The notes: generated by a model not told the origin, from the letters alone. A stretch of DNA of 64,000 bases from Erythroxylum novogranatense (GCA_029891385.1 CM057225.1:15289620-15353619), one strand, 5' to 3'. Counted from the first letter of the stretch, positions 36,665 to 50,901 are shown. Numbers and translations are program-made.

Positions 36665-37225
36665 TTAAAATTCTTCGGGAAATTACTACAATCGACATTG
36701 TCTAAATCATAGTTTATATCTTCATCTATATTGTCATAATCAAGATCGGTGATTTCTATATCTTCTATTTCCGTATCCGAAGGAAATAATTGTGACGATG
36801 ATTGAACAATATAATTGTTGTTGTAATTCGTATCTAAATTTCTTGAAATTTGTTCTAAGAAAATATCTTGTTGTATTTGTGTTAATCTTTCTATTTCATT
36901 TTCATCTTCTAATAATTCAAAAGTTTCGATTCTTCCTCGATGGAGGTGAGAAATCAAAATTATATCTCTATCATCGAGTCGTATGAGATAACCCGACACA
37001 GTATTGAGACCTAATATAGTTCTATATAAATAATTAAGAGTAATATCTAGATGATGACAGCTAATTTCAAAATAGTGACAAATTATTTCATGAGGAATAA
37101 ATAATCGACTTGCAATTATAAAGAAAAGTAAAGGGTGTGCTTGAAATAAAGTAAAAGCATAAACATGTATTTGATTAATAATGACAGTAAACTATAATTA
37201 ATAAAATAAGATAAATGAAATGTCA
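36665..37225 (-). pseudogene. Viral ORF3, broken copy
   Basis: The C-terminal acidic half is partly open. Breaks near 36795-36835, 36925-36960, 36992, 37135 and 37190. Confidence 0.75.
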
Positions 37226-37240
37226 TGTTGATGGAATGCT

Positions 37241-37480
37241 TTAATCAATAAGTAAATCCATTTCTTGTTCAAGTTCATATCTATCATTTTAACTGAATTA
37301 TAAATATATAATGTTTGATCTAATAAAACTCTTGCATTTATTAAAAGTTGAAAACATTGATTTTCTTTTGCCATTTTATATGTTCATGATATAAGTCAAT
37401 AAACTTTCTTTGTTCGGTTTGATTTCTTTATAAAAACGAATTCTTTGTATAAGTGATCGGCGATGATATAAATAATTCAT
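37241..37480 (-). pseudogene. Viral ORF2, broken copy
   Basis: Full span, with small shifts near 37290 and 37425-37470. Confidence 0.7.
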
Positions 37481-37485
37481 TTTAT

Positions 37486-37796
37486 TTAAATGATAAGAAG
37501 AGATAATTTGGATACATAATATTTGCGTTCTGCAATACAATCTAAAATACAATAATCTAAAAAGCGAATTAATTCGGCTGATTCTTCAATCATTTGCTTT
37601 GCGATAGAGAAAGAATTTCTTGTTCTTCATTATAAAGAGGGTGATCTGAGAATTCTTAAAACGGGATCGATGTAAATATCATTTGCTTTCTTGTTTCTTG
37701 CAATTGTTTTAATCTTAAGTTCTTCAGATATTCTTTTTGATTATCTAGTGCTTTGATTCGTTGCTTCAACATACGTTTGATGTGAAAATAAGCCAT
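37486..37796 (-). pseudogene. Viral ORF1, broken copy
   Basis: Full span, with shifts near 37530, 37565, 37605, 37645 and 37735. Confidence 0.7.
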
Positions 37797-38000
37797 TCTG
37801 AAAATCAAAATCTTGTAAGTCGTGAAAAGATTTTAAAAAGAAAGATAAGAAATTGAATAATTTTTAGAATGCTAATGATTGTATAATGTAAGATTGCATG
37901 AATGATTGCAAAATGAATAAAATAATAAGAAATATAATTTGATAAAATATATGCATGATTTGTATGCTTGAATTAATCGAAAGGTGACAAGAAGTTAACC
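37797..38000 (-). promoter_or_regulatory. Viral leader, proximal part only
   Basis: About 200 bp of leader next to ORF1, cut at GTTAACCATAAT where a (TAA)n tract begins. No promoter remains. Confidence 0.7.
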
Positions 38001-39251
<1,251 letters not shown>

Positions 39252-39265
<14 letters not shown>

Positions 39266-40721
39266 CGTTCAGCTCGAAAGTACAATTGAATTAAAGGAAG
39301 CAGAACTCACCGAATTACATCTTCAAAGTATGAATATTCAGGTAAAGCAAGAACAAATTACTAGTGAACTTGAACAGCTAAAGCAGACACTCCTGGTTTT
39401 AAAACCAAAGGAGCAAAGTTCTAAAGCATCAACATCAGCATCAAGGATCAATCCTGTTGCTACTATAACTACTCAAATTCCAAAAGCATCTGCTCGTAAT
39501 ACAAGAAGCTATTCAGTTGCACCTTCCAAGGTCCCCTGAAATACAAGTATCAAAAGCACCGCCACTTCCCGTGAAACCATATATAAAATACTTCATCATC
39601 AATAACTTCCTCATCGCACCTCAAAAGGTGGTCGATAATCAAGAGTCCAAGCACTATGTGATATATAATGGTCCTTTTCTGGTCTTTATGATCAAGTGGC
39701 ATAAGGCAAGAATTCATATTACAGCAAAAGCAAAGGTCATTCATAAAGTTTTTCTACTAAAGCGAAGCTGAAAAATCTTTCCAAGAATTTCAGCATCCAT
39801 CACTGACCGCAATACAAGACAAGATTACAAACCCAGCATCACCAATGTCCAAGTTAACTACATTAGGCAAAGCAATTGACATGGAACGAATTCATGCAGT
39901 TCCTGCTAAAGCACTTCACGAAGAATCAAAGGTTCTCACTTCTGACATGTTTATGGATTGTTTCCAAGCACTCAATCATTGGACTGAAGAAATGAAACAA
40001 TTTCAATACTACCCACAAAATCGTGGCAAGTATGGTCCCAAAGCAGTCATCTTCCCTGGAGCAGAACCATTAACAACTTATTTATTATTTCAGAGTGGAT
40101 TAGCTGACACCATTTATCTACAAGATATGAAGTTATTAGCAGACTTCCCATCCGGTTTAGTCCATGCTATTAAGCAATTCAAGGATCGCTTTGCGCGCGA
40201 AAGAGAAATTTATATTAAAGTCTACAGCAGCTATCCAATTTTTGAAGCATCAGATGAAGAAACAGCCAGTCGAGCAGCAATCATAACTTCAAGAATTGCC
40301 TTTCTTCAGATTGGCATAAGTAATATGCAGTATCCTCCCATAGATGAAGCACCTCATTATGAATTCAATTGGGATTTGGTAAACAAATTCAATTTGAATT
40401 GTTTTGAAGGAATTTATACTCAATGTCTCAAGATTCAAGCGGACTCAACAATCAAGATCAACTATCGTGGCCATAATGTCTTATTAACGCCAATATGGAA
40501 GCATCCCATCCTAGCACATGAATTACCGCCTTACAACGCTTTCAAGCACCGCTCAATGACTTATCGAATGTTTTCACACTCTAAGCTTTGCTTGGCGTGA
40601 AGCACTTTGCAAGCGGCCTACAAGAATATCCCACTCACGATGTAAACATTGTCCGTCCTCTCAAGCACAAGGAGAAAGCACAAGCAACCCTGATGATGAA
40701 CTTATTATCATTGAAGAATAA
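39252..40721 (+). pseudogene. TAV, nearly complete copy
   Basis: The first 90 codons are open (coiled-coil and linker). A 251-codon open block from 39845 covers the region after the VI domain, including FARERE and the NWDLVNKFNLN segment. Shifts lie near 39500-39535, 39760-39805, 40525 and 40560. The VI domain itself is readable across frames (YNGP, LYDQWHKA-like). It ends with the DDELIIIEE tail. Confidence 0.87.
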
Positions 40722-41273
40722 AACATCAGATCAAGCACGAAGCACTACTATCGCAATAATGTAGTCTTTTTACTTTCGGCGATCCTTTGATCGTCCAATT
40801 GCCTGTTTTTTCTTTACTTTTTCTTTATGTCATGTAAGATGCCCCTTTAGCATCTTGCTTTTTTCTTTAAGTCTTTTCTTCTTTTAGGCTTTTTCTTTAT
40901 GTTAAGTCTGTCTGTACTATGTTATTCCCTTCTGCGATTATAAATAGAAGCCTTGGGTATCCTTAATGGGTACAACAAGCTTTCCATACATTACTCTCTA
41001 TCTTCTCTCTTCGCACTTAAGTCCAAAGGTGACGCTCAAGCGAGCCAGGAAGAACAAAGTTAGAGTGATTATGGTTAACTTCTTGTCACCCTTCGATTAA
41101 TTCAAGCATACAAATCATGCATATATTTTATCAAATTATATTTCTTATTATTTTATTCATTTTGCAATCATTCATGCAATCTTCGTTATACAATCATTAG
41201 CATTCTAAAATTATTCAATTTCTTATCTTTCTTTTAAACTCTTTTCACGACTTACAAGATTTTGATTTTCGTA
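40722..41273 (+). promoter_or_regulatory. Viral promoter and leader (complete)
   Basis: Palindrome AAGATGC/GCATCTT at 40836-40856, CT-rich repeats, TATAAATAG at 40939-40947, predicted start TACAACAAGC at 40971, then about 300 nt of leader to ORF1. The TATA-to-start spacing of 32 bases is normal for plant Pol II. Confidence 0.78.
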
Positions 41274-41578
41274 ATGGCTTATTTTCACATCAAACGATGT
41301 TGAAGCAACGAATCAAAGCACTAGATAATCAAAAGCGTATACGAAGAACTTAAGATTAAAACAATTGCAAGAAACAAGAAAGCAAATGATATTTACACCG
41401 ATCCCCGCTTTAAGAATTCTCCAGATCACCTCTTTATAATGAAGAACAAGAAATTCTTTTCATCGCAAAGCAAATGGTTGAAGAATCACCGATTTAATTC
41501 GCTTTTAGATTATTGTATTTTAGATTGTATTGCGAAGCTAAATATTATGTATCCAAATTATCTCTTCTTATCATTTAA
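41274..41578 (+). pseudogene. Viral ORF1, broken copy
   Basis: Full span, shifted near 41295, 41330-41345, 41400, 41430 and 41460-41490. Confidence 0.72.
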
Positions 41579-41583
41579 ATAAA

Positions 41584-41824
41584 ATGAATTATTTTGATCA
41601 TCGCCGATCACTTATACAAAGAATTCGTTTTATAAAGAAATCAAAACCGAACAAAGAAAGTTTATTGACTTATATCATGAACATATAAAATGGCAAAAGA
41701 AAATCAATGTTTTCAACTTTTAATAAATGCAAGAGTTTTATTAGATCAAACATTATATATTTATAATTCAGTTAAAAATGATAGATATGAACTTGAACAA
41801 GAAATGGATTTACTTATTGATTAA
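41584..41824 (+). pseudogene. Viral ORF2, broken copy
   Basis: Full span. The C-terminal part (SVKNDRYELEQEMDLLID) reads in one frame; losses lie near 41635 and 41685. Confidence 0.72.
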
Positions 41825-41838
41825 AGCATTCCATCAAC

Positions 41839-42408
41839 ATGACATTTCATTTATCTTATTTTATTAATTATAGTTTACCTGTCATTATTAATCAAATACA
41901 TGTTTATGCTTTTACTTTATTTCAAGCATGACCTTTACTTTTCTTTATAATTGCAAGTCGATTATTTATTCCTCATGAAATAATTTGTCACTATTTTGAA
42001 ATTAGCTGTCATCATCTAGATATTACTCTTAATTATTTATATAGAACTATATTAGGTCTCAATACTCGTGTCGGTTATCTCATACGACTCGATGATAGAG
42101 ATATAATTTTTGATTTCTCACCTCCATCTGAGGAAGAATCAGAAACTTTTGAATTATTAGAAGATGAAAATGAAATAGAAAGATTAACACAAATACAACA
42201 AGATATTTTCTTAGAACAAATTTCAAGAAATTTAGATACGGAATTACAACAACAATTATATTGTTCAGAATCACTATCACAATTATTTCCTTCGGATACG
42301 GAAATAGAAGATATAGAAATCACCAGTACTGATTATGACAATATAGATGAAGATATAAACTATGATTTAGACAATGTCGATTGTAGTAATTTCCCCGAAG
42401 AATTTTAA
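41839..42408 (+). pseudogene. Viral ORF3, almost intact
   Basis: Agrees with the open copy at 26487-27056 except near 41927, where CAAGCATGACC replaces the CAAGCACAGCC-type sequence and breaks the frame. The acidic C-terminal half is clean. Confidence 0.78.
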
Positions 42409-42678
42409 ATGAACTGTCCCATTTGTTTAGATTTACAAGAAAGAATTCATTACACAAAACAAGCTATAAATCATTATAAAGATCATATACAATACAATGA
42501 AACTCGTATTGATAGTCTTATATTTCTAGGAATAAATCGTCTCAGCAGACGACCTTATGAAGAACATTTATCTGTCGTACAAAGATTATATCAACAATAT
42601 ATAGAACAATTAACACAATTAGAACAGATTGAAACTGATCATCATTATTATCATCCATATCATCCCAATACACTATGA
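42409..42678 (+). CDS. Viral ORF4, intact frame (89 aa)
   Basis: Identical in length and nearly identical in sequence to 26217-26486, with the CPIC pair and the His/Tyr-rich end. The start directly follows the ORF3 TAA; the TGA overlaps the movement protein ATG. Confidence 0.75.
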   Translation: MNCPICLDLQERIHYTKQAINHYKDHIQYNETRIDSLIFLGINRLSRRPYEEHLSVVQRLYQQYIEQLTQLEQIETDHHYYHPYHPNTL

Positions 42679-43660
42679 CTTCTCAAACTTCTACCATCCT
42701 CGATGTAGATAATTTAGAATTAACTGAATCATTAGGAACTTTTCAAGTTTCTACCTTAATAACTCAGATAAAAAGAATCAAATTGCTAAAGCTCAATTAG
42801 ATTTAAAGAAAGGTCAAGACATTCACAAATCAACAATAAAACAAATCTTTAATAGACAAAATCTTATTTATTATGGAAAAATTATTCAAGAACAACCTAT
42901 TCGAATTGATCAATGTCATGGAAATTTAAGAATTAGTTTAATTAATCCGAACAAATTCATAGACAACTACAATTGTTACCGTAATCAAAACGAAAGAAAA
43001 TTGGATATATTCAATTATCTACCATCCAAATATTATTAAAATCCACTTTTCAACAAGGAATTGATACTCCTATTAGAATGGCAATTTTAGATGAAAGAAT
43101 GAATAATCTAAATGATCAAATTTTAGGAATGATGAATGGAAATTTACAATATGGAAAAATCAAATTTAACACTGCTTAAAATTAGAATTCCCTTAATTTC
43201 TTCCGAATTGGATAAAGCTATTACAATTGCATATAAATTTTATGTAACTAATTTAATGACTCTTGACAATATCCCTTTTCATTAACTTATCAAATTAGTT
43301 ATGCATTAACTAATTCACATCATAGTATTGATTTCAAACATACCGAACAAATCTATTTAGATCAATTGTTCCAAGAAGTTGCTAAAGTAGGAATTAAAAT
43401 TCAACCAAAAGTACAACCACTTCCAGCAATACAACAACCCTTTGAATCAGCAATTCCATTAATTGAAAGAAAACATTCTTTTTCAGAATCATCATCAAAT
43501 AGTACTCCTTTCCTAAGATCTCTATCATTAAGACATCAAAGACCTCTTAATATAGAACGACCATTAAGAATAACAGAACCCAATAATCAAACAAGACAGT
43601 TAAATGAAATTCAACAAAGAATTATCTACACTATCAACTTATTTAGTGCGTAAACTATGA
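42675..43660 (+). pseudogene. Movement protein, broken copy
   Basis: The core GNLQYGKIKF segment is present near 43138-43168. Shifts lie near 42766, 42948-42990, 43170-43190, 43245 and 43262. The C-terminal Ser-rich/Arg-rich block from 43366 is open almost to the end. Confidence 0.82.
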
Positions 43661-43801
43661 CAACATTAACAAACCTTACGCAACATCTAGAATCAATAGT
43701 ACAAACACAAGAAATAATAGAACAGAAAATTGAAGCTATTATACAAACTCAAATAGAAATTATATCATTGATACAACAAATACAGCTAAAAATTCAAGAA
43801 A
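43657..43801 (+). pseudogene. Small coiled-coil (VAP-like) ORF, truncated
   Basis: The first 48 codons are intact, then the sequence turns at about 43801 into minus-strand promoter DNA. Confidence 0.8.
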
Positions 43802-44035
43802 AAGCCTAAAAGAAGAAAAGACTTAACATAAAAATACAGCTATTATACAGACTTAACATAAAGAAAAAGCCTAAAAGAAGAAAAGACTTAAAGAAAAAAG
43901 CAAGATGCTAAAGGGGCATCTTACATGACATAAAGAAAAAGTAAAGAAAAAACATGACAGTGGACAATCAAAGGATCGCCGAAAGTAAAAAGACTACATT
44001 ATTGCGATAGTAGTGCTTCAGATTGATCCGATGTT
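43802..44035 (-). promoter_or_regulatory. Distal viral promoter region without TATA
   Basis: Contains the palindrome AAGATGC/GCATCTT (about 43902-43922) and the CT-rich repeats, but the core promoter is lost at the inversion. At 43802-43870 the words AAAAGCCTAAAAGAAG and CAGACTTAACATAAA are present twice, a scrambled junction. Confidence 0.7.
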
Positions 44036-45503
44036 TTATTCTTCAATGATAATAAGTTCATCATCGTGGTTGCTTGTGCTTTCTCCTTGTGCTTGAGAGG
44101 ACGGACAATGTTTACATCTCGTGAGTGGGATATTCTTGTAGCTGCTTGCAAAGTGCTTCACGCCAAGCAAAGCTTAGAGTGTGAAAACATTCTGATAAGT
44201 CATTGAACGGTGCTTGAAAACGTTGTAAGACTGGTAATTCATGTGCTAGGATGGGATGCTTCCATATTGACGTTAATAAGACATTATGGCCACGATAGTT
44301 GATCTTGATTGTTGAGTCTGCTTGAATCTTGAGACATTGAGTATAAATTCTTCAAAACAATTCAAATTGAATTTGTTTACCAAATCCCAATTGAATTCAT
44401 AATGAGGTGCTTCATCTATGGAGGATATCGATATTACTTATGCCAATCAAGAAAGGCAATTCTTGAAGTTATGATTCACGCCGATTGGTCGCTTTCTTCA
44501 TCCGATGCTTCAAAATTGGATAGTCTGTAGACTTTAATATAAATTTCTCTTTGTGGCATAAGTTTATCCTTGAATTGCTTAATAGCATGGACTAAACCGG
44601 ATGGGAAATCGCTAATAACTTCATATCTTGTAGATAAATGGTGTCGCCTAATCCACTCGAAATAATAAATAAGTTGTTAATGGTTCGCTCCGTGGAAGAT
44701 GACTGCTTTGGGACCATACTTGCCACGATTTTGTGGGTAGTATTGAAATTGTTTCATTTCTTCAGTCCAATGATTGAGTGCTTGGAAACAATCCATAAAC
44801 ATGTCAGAAGTGAGAACCTTTGATTCTTCGTGAAGTGCTTTAGCAGGAACTGCATGAATTCGTTCCATGTCAATTGCTTTGCCTAATGTAGTTAACTTGG
44901 ACATTGGTGGTACTGGAGTTTGTAGTACTGTCTTGTATTGCGGTCGAAGTGATGGATGCTGAAATTCTTGGAAAGATTTTTCAGCTTCTGCTTTAGTAGA
45001 AAAACTTTTATGAATGACACTGCTTTTGCCTGTAATATGAATTGCTGCCTTATGCCACTGATCATAAAGACCAACAAAAGGACCATTATATATCACATAG
45101 TGCTTGGACTCTTGATTATCAGCCACCTTTTGAGGTACTGATGAGGAAGTTATTGATGATGAAGTATTATATATGGTTTCACAGAAGTGAAACGGTGCTT
45201 TGATACTTGTATTTCAGGGACCTTGGAAGGTGCAACCTGAATAGCTTCTTGTATTACCTGAACAGATGCTTTTGGAATTTGAGTAGTTATAGTAGCAACA
45301 GGATTGATCCTTGATGCTGATGTTGATGCTTTAGAACTTTGCTCCTTTGGTTTTAAAACCAGGAGTGTCTGCTTTAGCTGTTCAAGTTCACTAGTAATTT
45401 GTTCTTGCTTTACCTGAATATTCATACTTTGAAGATGTAATTCGGTGAGTTCTGCTTCCTTTAATTCAATTGTACTTTCGAGCTGAACGATTAATGCTTC
45501 CAT
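44036..45503 (-). pseudogene. TAV, nearly complete copy
   Basis: The N-terminal coiled-coil and linker are open for about 110 codons; the VI domain and following region are open for 149 codons (44690-45126: KHYVIYNGP, LYDQWHKAAIH, TPVPPMSKLTTLGKAID). The C-terminal third is shifted near 44350-44560 and 44640-44700. Confidence 0.87.
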
Positions 45504-47410
45504 TCTCTTGTTAATATATCTGCAAGAAAATTGTTAGCCGATTTAATATAATGAATATTAAATTGATAATCGACTAGCTCTAATTGTCATCGATCGATCA
45601 CCGTCTTGATTATAATTGGTACTTGATGAAAGTCGATATCTTGTAAATCCACATAAGTATTGAGAATCAGATGAATTGTAAATTTTATTGGGAGTAGATC
45701 TATTCGCCATTTTCTCAAAGTTTTGAGACAAAGCTAATGCCTCTTTTTCATGAATAGGATAATTTAATTCAGTAATTAAATGTTCCATTTATATATTTGC
45801 AAAGTTGGTATTTCTTCCGAGTAGGGGTTTGGCTAAAAGACAACCTCGCCCATACATCATGGCTTGCATCTAATTGAACTAATAACTCATCATTTTGTTG
45901 ATAATTATAAAGTTTGGGAAGATTTTTACAAAGAAGTTTTAATCTTTGTATCTTTGTAGTATCCAAGTAGTCCAATGCCATTGTAGAGATGTCGCTACAT
46001 TTTTTCGTAAAAGTGTCCTTTCTTTAGCTAATTCTTTTAGAAATCCTTGATCTGAAATATAGTTTAATAAGCCTAAGAATTGTTGAACATGTTTTCGATT
46101 TGTGAGTTGATCAGAAATTCTTGTAATTTCGTAAAATATTAGGTTGTAATTGTAAATAACTATAATGATTAAATTGAATACCTAAATATTCAATTGTTTG
46201 TTGTGCTATTTTTCTTTTCGCTTGCTTAATATTAATCCTTTGTCTTTACATCTTTGTAAGACAATTTTAACTTTCTTCAAATGATCTAATTTATCCCGAT
46301 TTGAATAAATAATAATATCATCTATATACACAAAAGTATATTCTTCTAATCCTATAAGATTATTATCCATAAATCGTTGATAAATACTTGGTGCTTGTTT
46401 TAATCCAAAGGGTAGTACATTCCATTGATAATGTTTTTGGGTGACAAGTGAAAGTCGTTAATGATTTTGTATTATCATGTAATCGTAATTGCCAATATCC
46501 CGATTTTGCATCTAATGTAGTGAACCAGATATGACCTTTAGTTTATTAATAATATAATCTTTTCGTGGTAATTTATAAGCATCTCCAATAGTTGCTTCAT
46601 TAAGTCTTCGTAATTTATAACCATTCTTCGTTTTCCTCGCTTTTTCAAATTTGAATTATTGACGTAAAAAGTCAAGTGCGTAATGTTTACTAGTTGGGTG
46701 TAATTAATCCTTTTCAAGTAATTCGTTACATTCTTGTGTAAATTCTTTTACATCTAAGGAGTATATGGTATATTATTCTTGATATTGACTTCAAGAGGAT
46801 CCTTTAGTGTAATTTCAATAATTTCAGATTATGATTTTTGTAGGATCTAATGGATTTTCACTACATACTTGATCTAATAAGTTATCGACTTCAGCTTGTA
46901 TTTTTTATTAGTCAATAGATAAAATGTAATATATGAAGTTTCTCATTGATTATTTTAATTGTTGATAATAAGATGTATGATAAATAGGATTCGTAAAATA
47001 ACGGATTTCGGTGATTCTTAATATAAGGGTTCGCAGTTATGTAATGTAAATATTGACAAAAGGGTTATATAATTTTAGAAAATTATTTCCAAGTATTAAC
47101 TGGTAATCCCGATTCTTTTGATAGATTGATGGGATTATAAAAGTGTAGTTTTCAATAATAATAGTGTTATAATAATTATATACCAGATGGAATTAAAACT
47201 TCCATCAGCTATTTTTACTTGTAATGGTTTATGTAATTTCTTCCATTTTAAATCTAATTGTTTTGATGCTATACAGATAGTTGCTCCTGTATCTATATAT
47301 GCATGTACTTTAGTATTCGTTTTCTGAACTAGTACTTGAATAAATGTTGAATTGGAATTCGGAGTTTGATTCAGAGTTTTGGTTATCTGATTCATTAGAG
47401 AAAGGTTCAT
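45491..47410 (-). pseudogene. Pol, broken copy with clean protease
   Basis: The protease domain is open over about 47160-47410 (YIDTGATIC, KWKKLHKPLQVKIADGS). The RT YIDD region is present (46315-46330) but frames are broken near 46440-46470, 46620-46700 and 46780-46920. The RNase H region is scattered over short frames at 45560-45980. Confidence 0.85.
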
Positions 47411-48848
47411 AAATGTAGAGAGATGTATCTGTATTATAATCTGATTCAATTGGTTCTAATTGATGTTCTAAGGCTGAATGTAAAATTTGTACTTTATTAT
47501 TATATGATTTTTCTTTCTTTTTAGGACATTCATTTGCATAATGACCTTCTTCTTCTGTATCCAACATTTACAATCTTTTTTCTTTTAGGGCAAAATTGTT
47601 TTCTGCTTTTATTTTGGGATTAAATTTATATCTACGAAAATATTTGGGATAAGTTTTTGGTTGATAACGTTGTGGTTTATATTTTTTCCATCGAAACTTT
47701 CGTGAATAATGTTTCTTATATCTTGGATTAAATATTTGCTTTTTCTTTTTATAATTTGAGTAATTTTTTAGACATCCATATTGCTGAGGTACGTCAAAGA
47801 TTTTGATTGCAACATAGTTTTAAATTCTTATGTTTTAATGTTCGCTTTAACCGAGCTTCTATACAATAATCAACTAATAAGTCTCTTGCGACTAATATTG
47901 CTCCACCTAAATTATGAGCTATTGTATGATTTTCTATTCGCTCATAGAATTGTTGTTGAACTTTTAGATTAAAAGGATATGGTAATTTTGAATAAAATGT
48001 TAATATACATTTCTTGTTCGACTCTAGGTAATTTATAGTAATGTTTTTAAATTCACAAATAAAAGCTTCTAAGTAATTAATATCACATATCATTAAATTG
48101 TTTAAATGTCTTAATGCTTTTAATCGTTTTTCTTTTAATATATCCATTGATGAAATATAATATCTTTTCCAAAAATTCTTTATATATTTCTTCGCCAATA
48201 ATTTCAAATTTATCTTCATCGTAGTTTGACTAAGATAATGAGGTGTATTTTGTAAAGCTTGTGCATTATCTCTTAAAAATTCTTGTACTATTCCTGAAGT
48301 TTTATATATAACAAAATAATAGAGAATCTTTTGTTGTGATTGATTGCCAAAAGGTTTTCTACTTGTAATAATAATAATATTTTGGAAAACCATTCTTGAA
48401 AGATTTCTTCAAAGATTTGTTGTACAGTCTAAATTTAAGATATTGTCAATTGTTAATTTTGAAATTTTGGTTTATATTCATCTGGATATTTTCGTATTTT
48501 GTACCTTTATAATAATATCCTTGTTGATGTAAAAATCATCTTTGTCATTTTCCAAGTATAACTTGATGGTTGAAATGTTGTCTTTCTTTTATCTCCTAAT
48601 TTTTCTTTTAATTTTAATTCTTGAGTATTACTACTTTCGGGTCTTTCATCATTATCCATAAAAAGTTCTTGATCTTGATCAGATTCATAACCTAAAATTA
48701 TTTCATCCTTATGTTCATTTGAAAATACGGGACCAATATATTCTTCTTTTTCGAGAGAGGTAAGATGTAATTTCTGTATGAGATTAGTTACTTCATGTAA
48801 TTGTACTTGAATATTCTTTTCAACTTGTTCGATTGATTCGTCTTGCAT
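47310..48848 (-). pseudogene. Coat protein, best copy
   Basis: Three long open blocks cover almost the whole gene: 48510-48848 (helical N terminus and acidic segment), 47800-48393 (199 codons of the capsid middle, with YFVIYKTSGIVQEFLRDNAQ and the INYLEAF block) and 47310-47567 (end of the zinc knuckle, GHYANEC, and the acidic Ser/Asn tail). Breaks near 48548 (one T lost), 48430, 48225 and 47555-47600. The knuckle lacks its first cysteines in frame because of a CTG-type error near 47557. Confidence 0.87.
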
Positions 48849-49079
48849 TTAACTTCGTTCTCGGGGTATTCTTATAATTACTAGCTTTGATACCATTTTC
48901 GGGGGCGGATCTTTTACGATTATTTGGTCATTTGTCTCTTGAATTTTTAGCTGTATTTGTTGTATTAATGATATAATTTCTATTTGAGTTTGTATAATAG
49001 CTTCAATTTTCTGTTCTATTATTTCTTGTGTTTGTACTATTGATTCTAGATGTTGCGTAAGGTTTGTTAATGTTGTCAT
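48849..49079 (-). CDS. Small coiled-coil protein (76 aa), VAP-like
   Basis: Open copy with the same length and coiled-coil as 35189-35419, including the DPPPKM turn and the basic C terminus. It has no truncation, and its stop touches the coat ATG. Confidence 0.72.
   Translation of the reverse strand: MTTLTNLTQHLESIVQTQEIIEQKIEAIIQTQIEIISLIQQIQLKIQETNDQIIVKDPPPKMVSKLVIIRIPRERS
48884..48895 (-). promoter_or_regulatory. Viral primer binding site (initiator tRNA-Met)
   Basis: Viral-sense TGGTATCAAAGC, same position in the small ORF as at 35224-35235. Confidence 0.72.
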
Positions 49080-50061
49080 AGTTTCGCACTAAATAAGTTG
49101 ATAGGTAGATAATTGTCGTTGAATTTCATTTAACCTGCCTTGTTTGATTATCGGGTTCGTTATTCTTAATGGTCGTTCTATATTAAGAGGTCTTTGATGT
49201 CTTAATGATAGAGATCTTAGGAAAGGAGTACTATTTGATGATGATTCTGAAAAAGAATGTCTTCTTTCAATTAATGGAATTGCTGATTCAAAGGGTTGTT
49301 GTATTGCTGGAAGTGGTTGTACTTTTGGTTGAATTTTAATTCCTACTTTAGCAACTTCTTGGAACAATTGATCTAAATAGATTTGTTCGGTATGTTTGAA
49401 ATCAATACTATGATGTGAATTAGTTAATGCATAACTAATTTGATAAGTTAATGAAAAGGGATATTGTCCGGGAGTCATTAAATTAGTTCTATAAAATTTA
49501 TATGCAATTGTAATAGCTTTATCCAATTCAGAAGAAATTAAGGAATTCTAATTTTAAACGAGTGTTAAATTTGATTTTTCCATATTGTAAATTTCCATTC
49601 ATCATTCCTAAAATTTGATCATTTAGATTATTCATTCTTTCATCTAAAATTGCCATTCTAATAGGAGTATCAATTCCTTGTTGAAAAGTGGATTTTAATA
49701 ATATTTGGATGGTAGATAATTGAATATATCCAATTTTCTTTCGTTTTGATTCTGGTAACAATTGTAGTTGTCTATGAATTTGTTCGGGATTAATTAAACT
49801 AATTCTTAAATTTCCATGACATTGATCAATTCGAATAGGTTGTTCTTGAATAATTTTTCCATAATAAATAAGATTTTGTCTATTAAAGATTTGTTTTATT
49901 GTTGATTTGTGAATGTCTTGACCTTTCTTTAAATCTAATTGAGCTTTAGCAATTTGATTCTTTTTATCCTGAGTTATTAAGGTAGAAACTTGAAAAGTTC
50001 CTAATGATTCAGTTAATTCTAAATTATCTACATCGAGGATGGTAGAAGTTTGAGAAGTCAT
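49076..50061 (-). pseudogene. Movement protein, best copy (frame breaks near 49545 and 49090-49160)
   Basis: The first 172 codons are open and include the GNLQYGKIKF core. A missing base near 49549 shifts the frame; the next 130 codons are again open (LISSELDKAITIAYKFY to the Ser/Arg-rich block). Further small losses at 49085-49160 affect only the last residues. Repeats of Q and S near the C terminus are typical of a disordered tail. Confidence 0.85.
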
Positions 50062-50326
50062 AGTGTATTGGGATGATATGGATGATAATAATGATGATCG
50101 GTTTCAACTGTTCTAATTGTGTTAATTGTTCTATATATTGTTGATATAATCTTTGTACGACGATAAATGTTCTTCATAAGGTCGCTTCATCGAGACGATT
50201 TATTCTAGAAATATAAGACTATCAATACGAAGTTTCATTGTATTGTATATGATCTTTATAATGATTTATAGCTTGTTTTGTGTAATGAATTCTTTCTTGT
50301 AAATCTAAACAAATGGGACAGTTCAT
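50058..50326 (-). pseudogene. Viral ORF4, broken copy
   Basis: Full span, shifted near 50107, 50158 and 50180-50235. Confidence 0.75.
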
Positions 50327-50887
50327 TTAAAATTCTTCGGGAAATTACTACAATCGACATTGTCTAAATCATAGTTTATATCTTCATCTATATTGTCATA
50401 ATCAAGATCGGTGATTTCTATATCTTCTATTTCCGTATCCAAGGAAATAATTGTGATGATGATTCGGAACAATATAATTGTTGTTGTAATTCGTATCAAA
50501 TTTCTTGAAATTTGTTCTAAGAAAATATCTTGTTGTATTTGTGTTAATCTTTCTATTTCATTTTCATCTTCTAATAATTCAAAAGTTTCGATTCTTCCTC
50601 GATGGAGGTGAGAAATCAAAATTATATCTCTATCATCGAGTCGTATGAGATAACCGACACAGTATTGAGACCTAATATAGTTCTATATAAATAATTAAGA
50701 GTAATATCTAGATGATGACAGCTAATTTCAAAATAGTGACAAATTATTTCATGAGGAATAAATAATCGACTTGCAATTATAAAGAAAAGTAAAGGTCGTG
50801 CTTGAAATAAAGTAAAAGCATAAACATGTATTTGATTAATAATGACAGTAAACTATAATTAATAAAATAAGATAAATGAAATGTCAT
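50327..50887 (-). pseudogene. Viral ORF3, broken copy
   Basis: Full span, with many short losses (50335, 50405, 50440-50500, 50590-50620, 50660). Confidence 0.73.
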
Positions 50888-50901
50888 GTTGATGGAATGT
50901 T

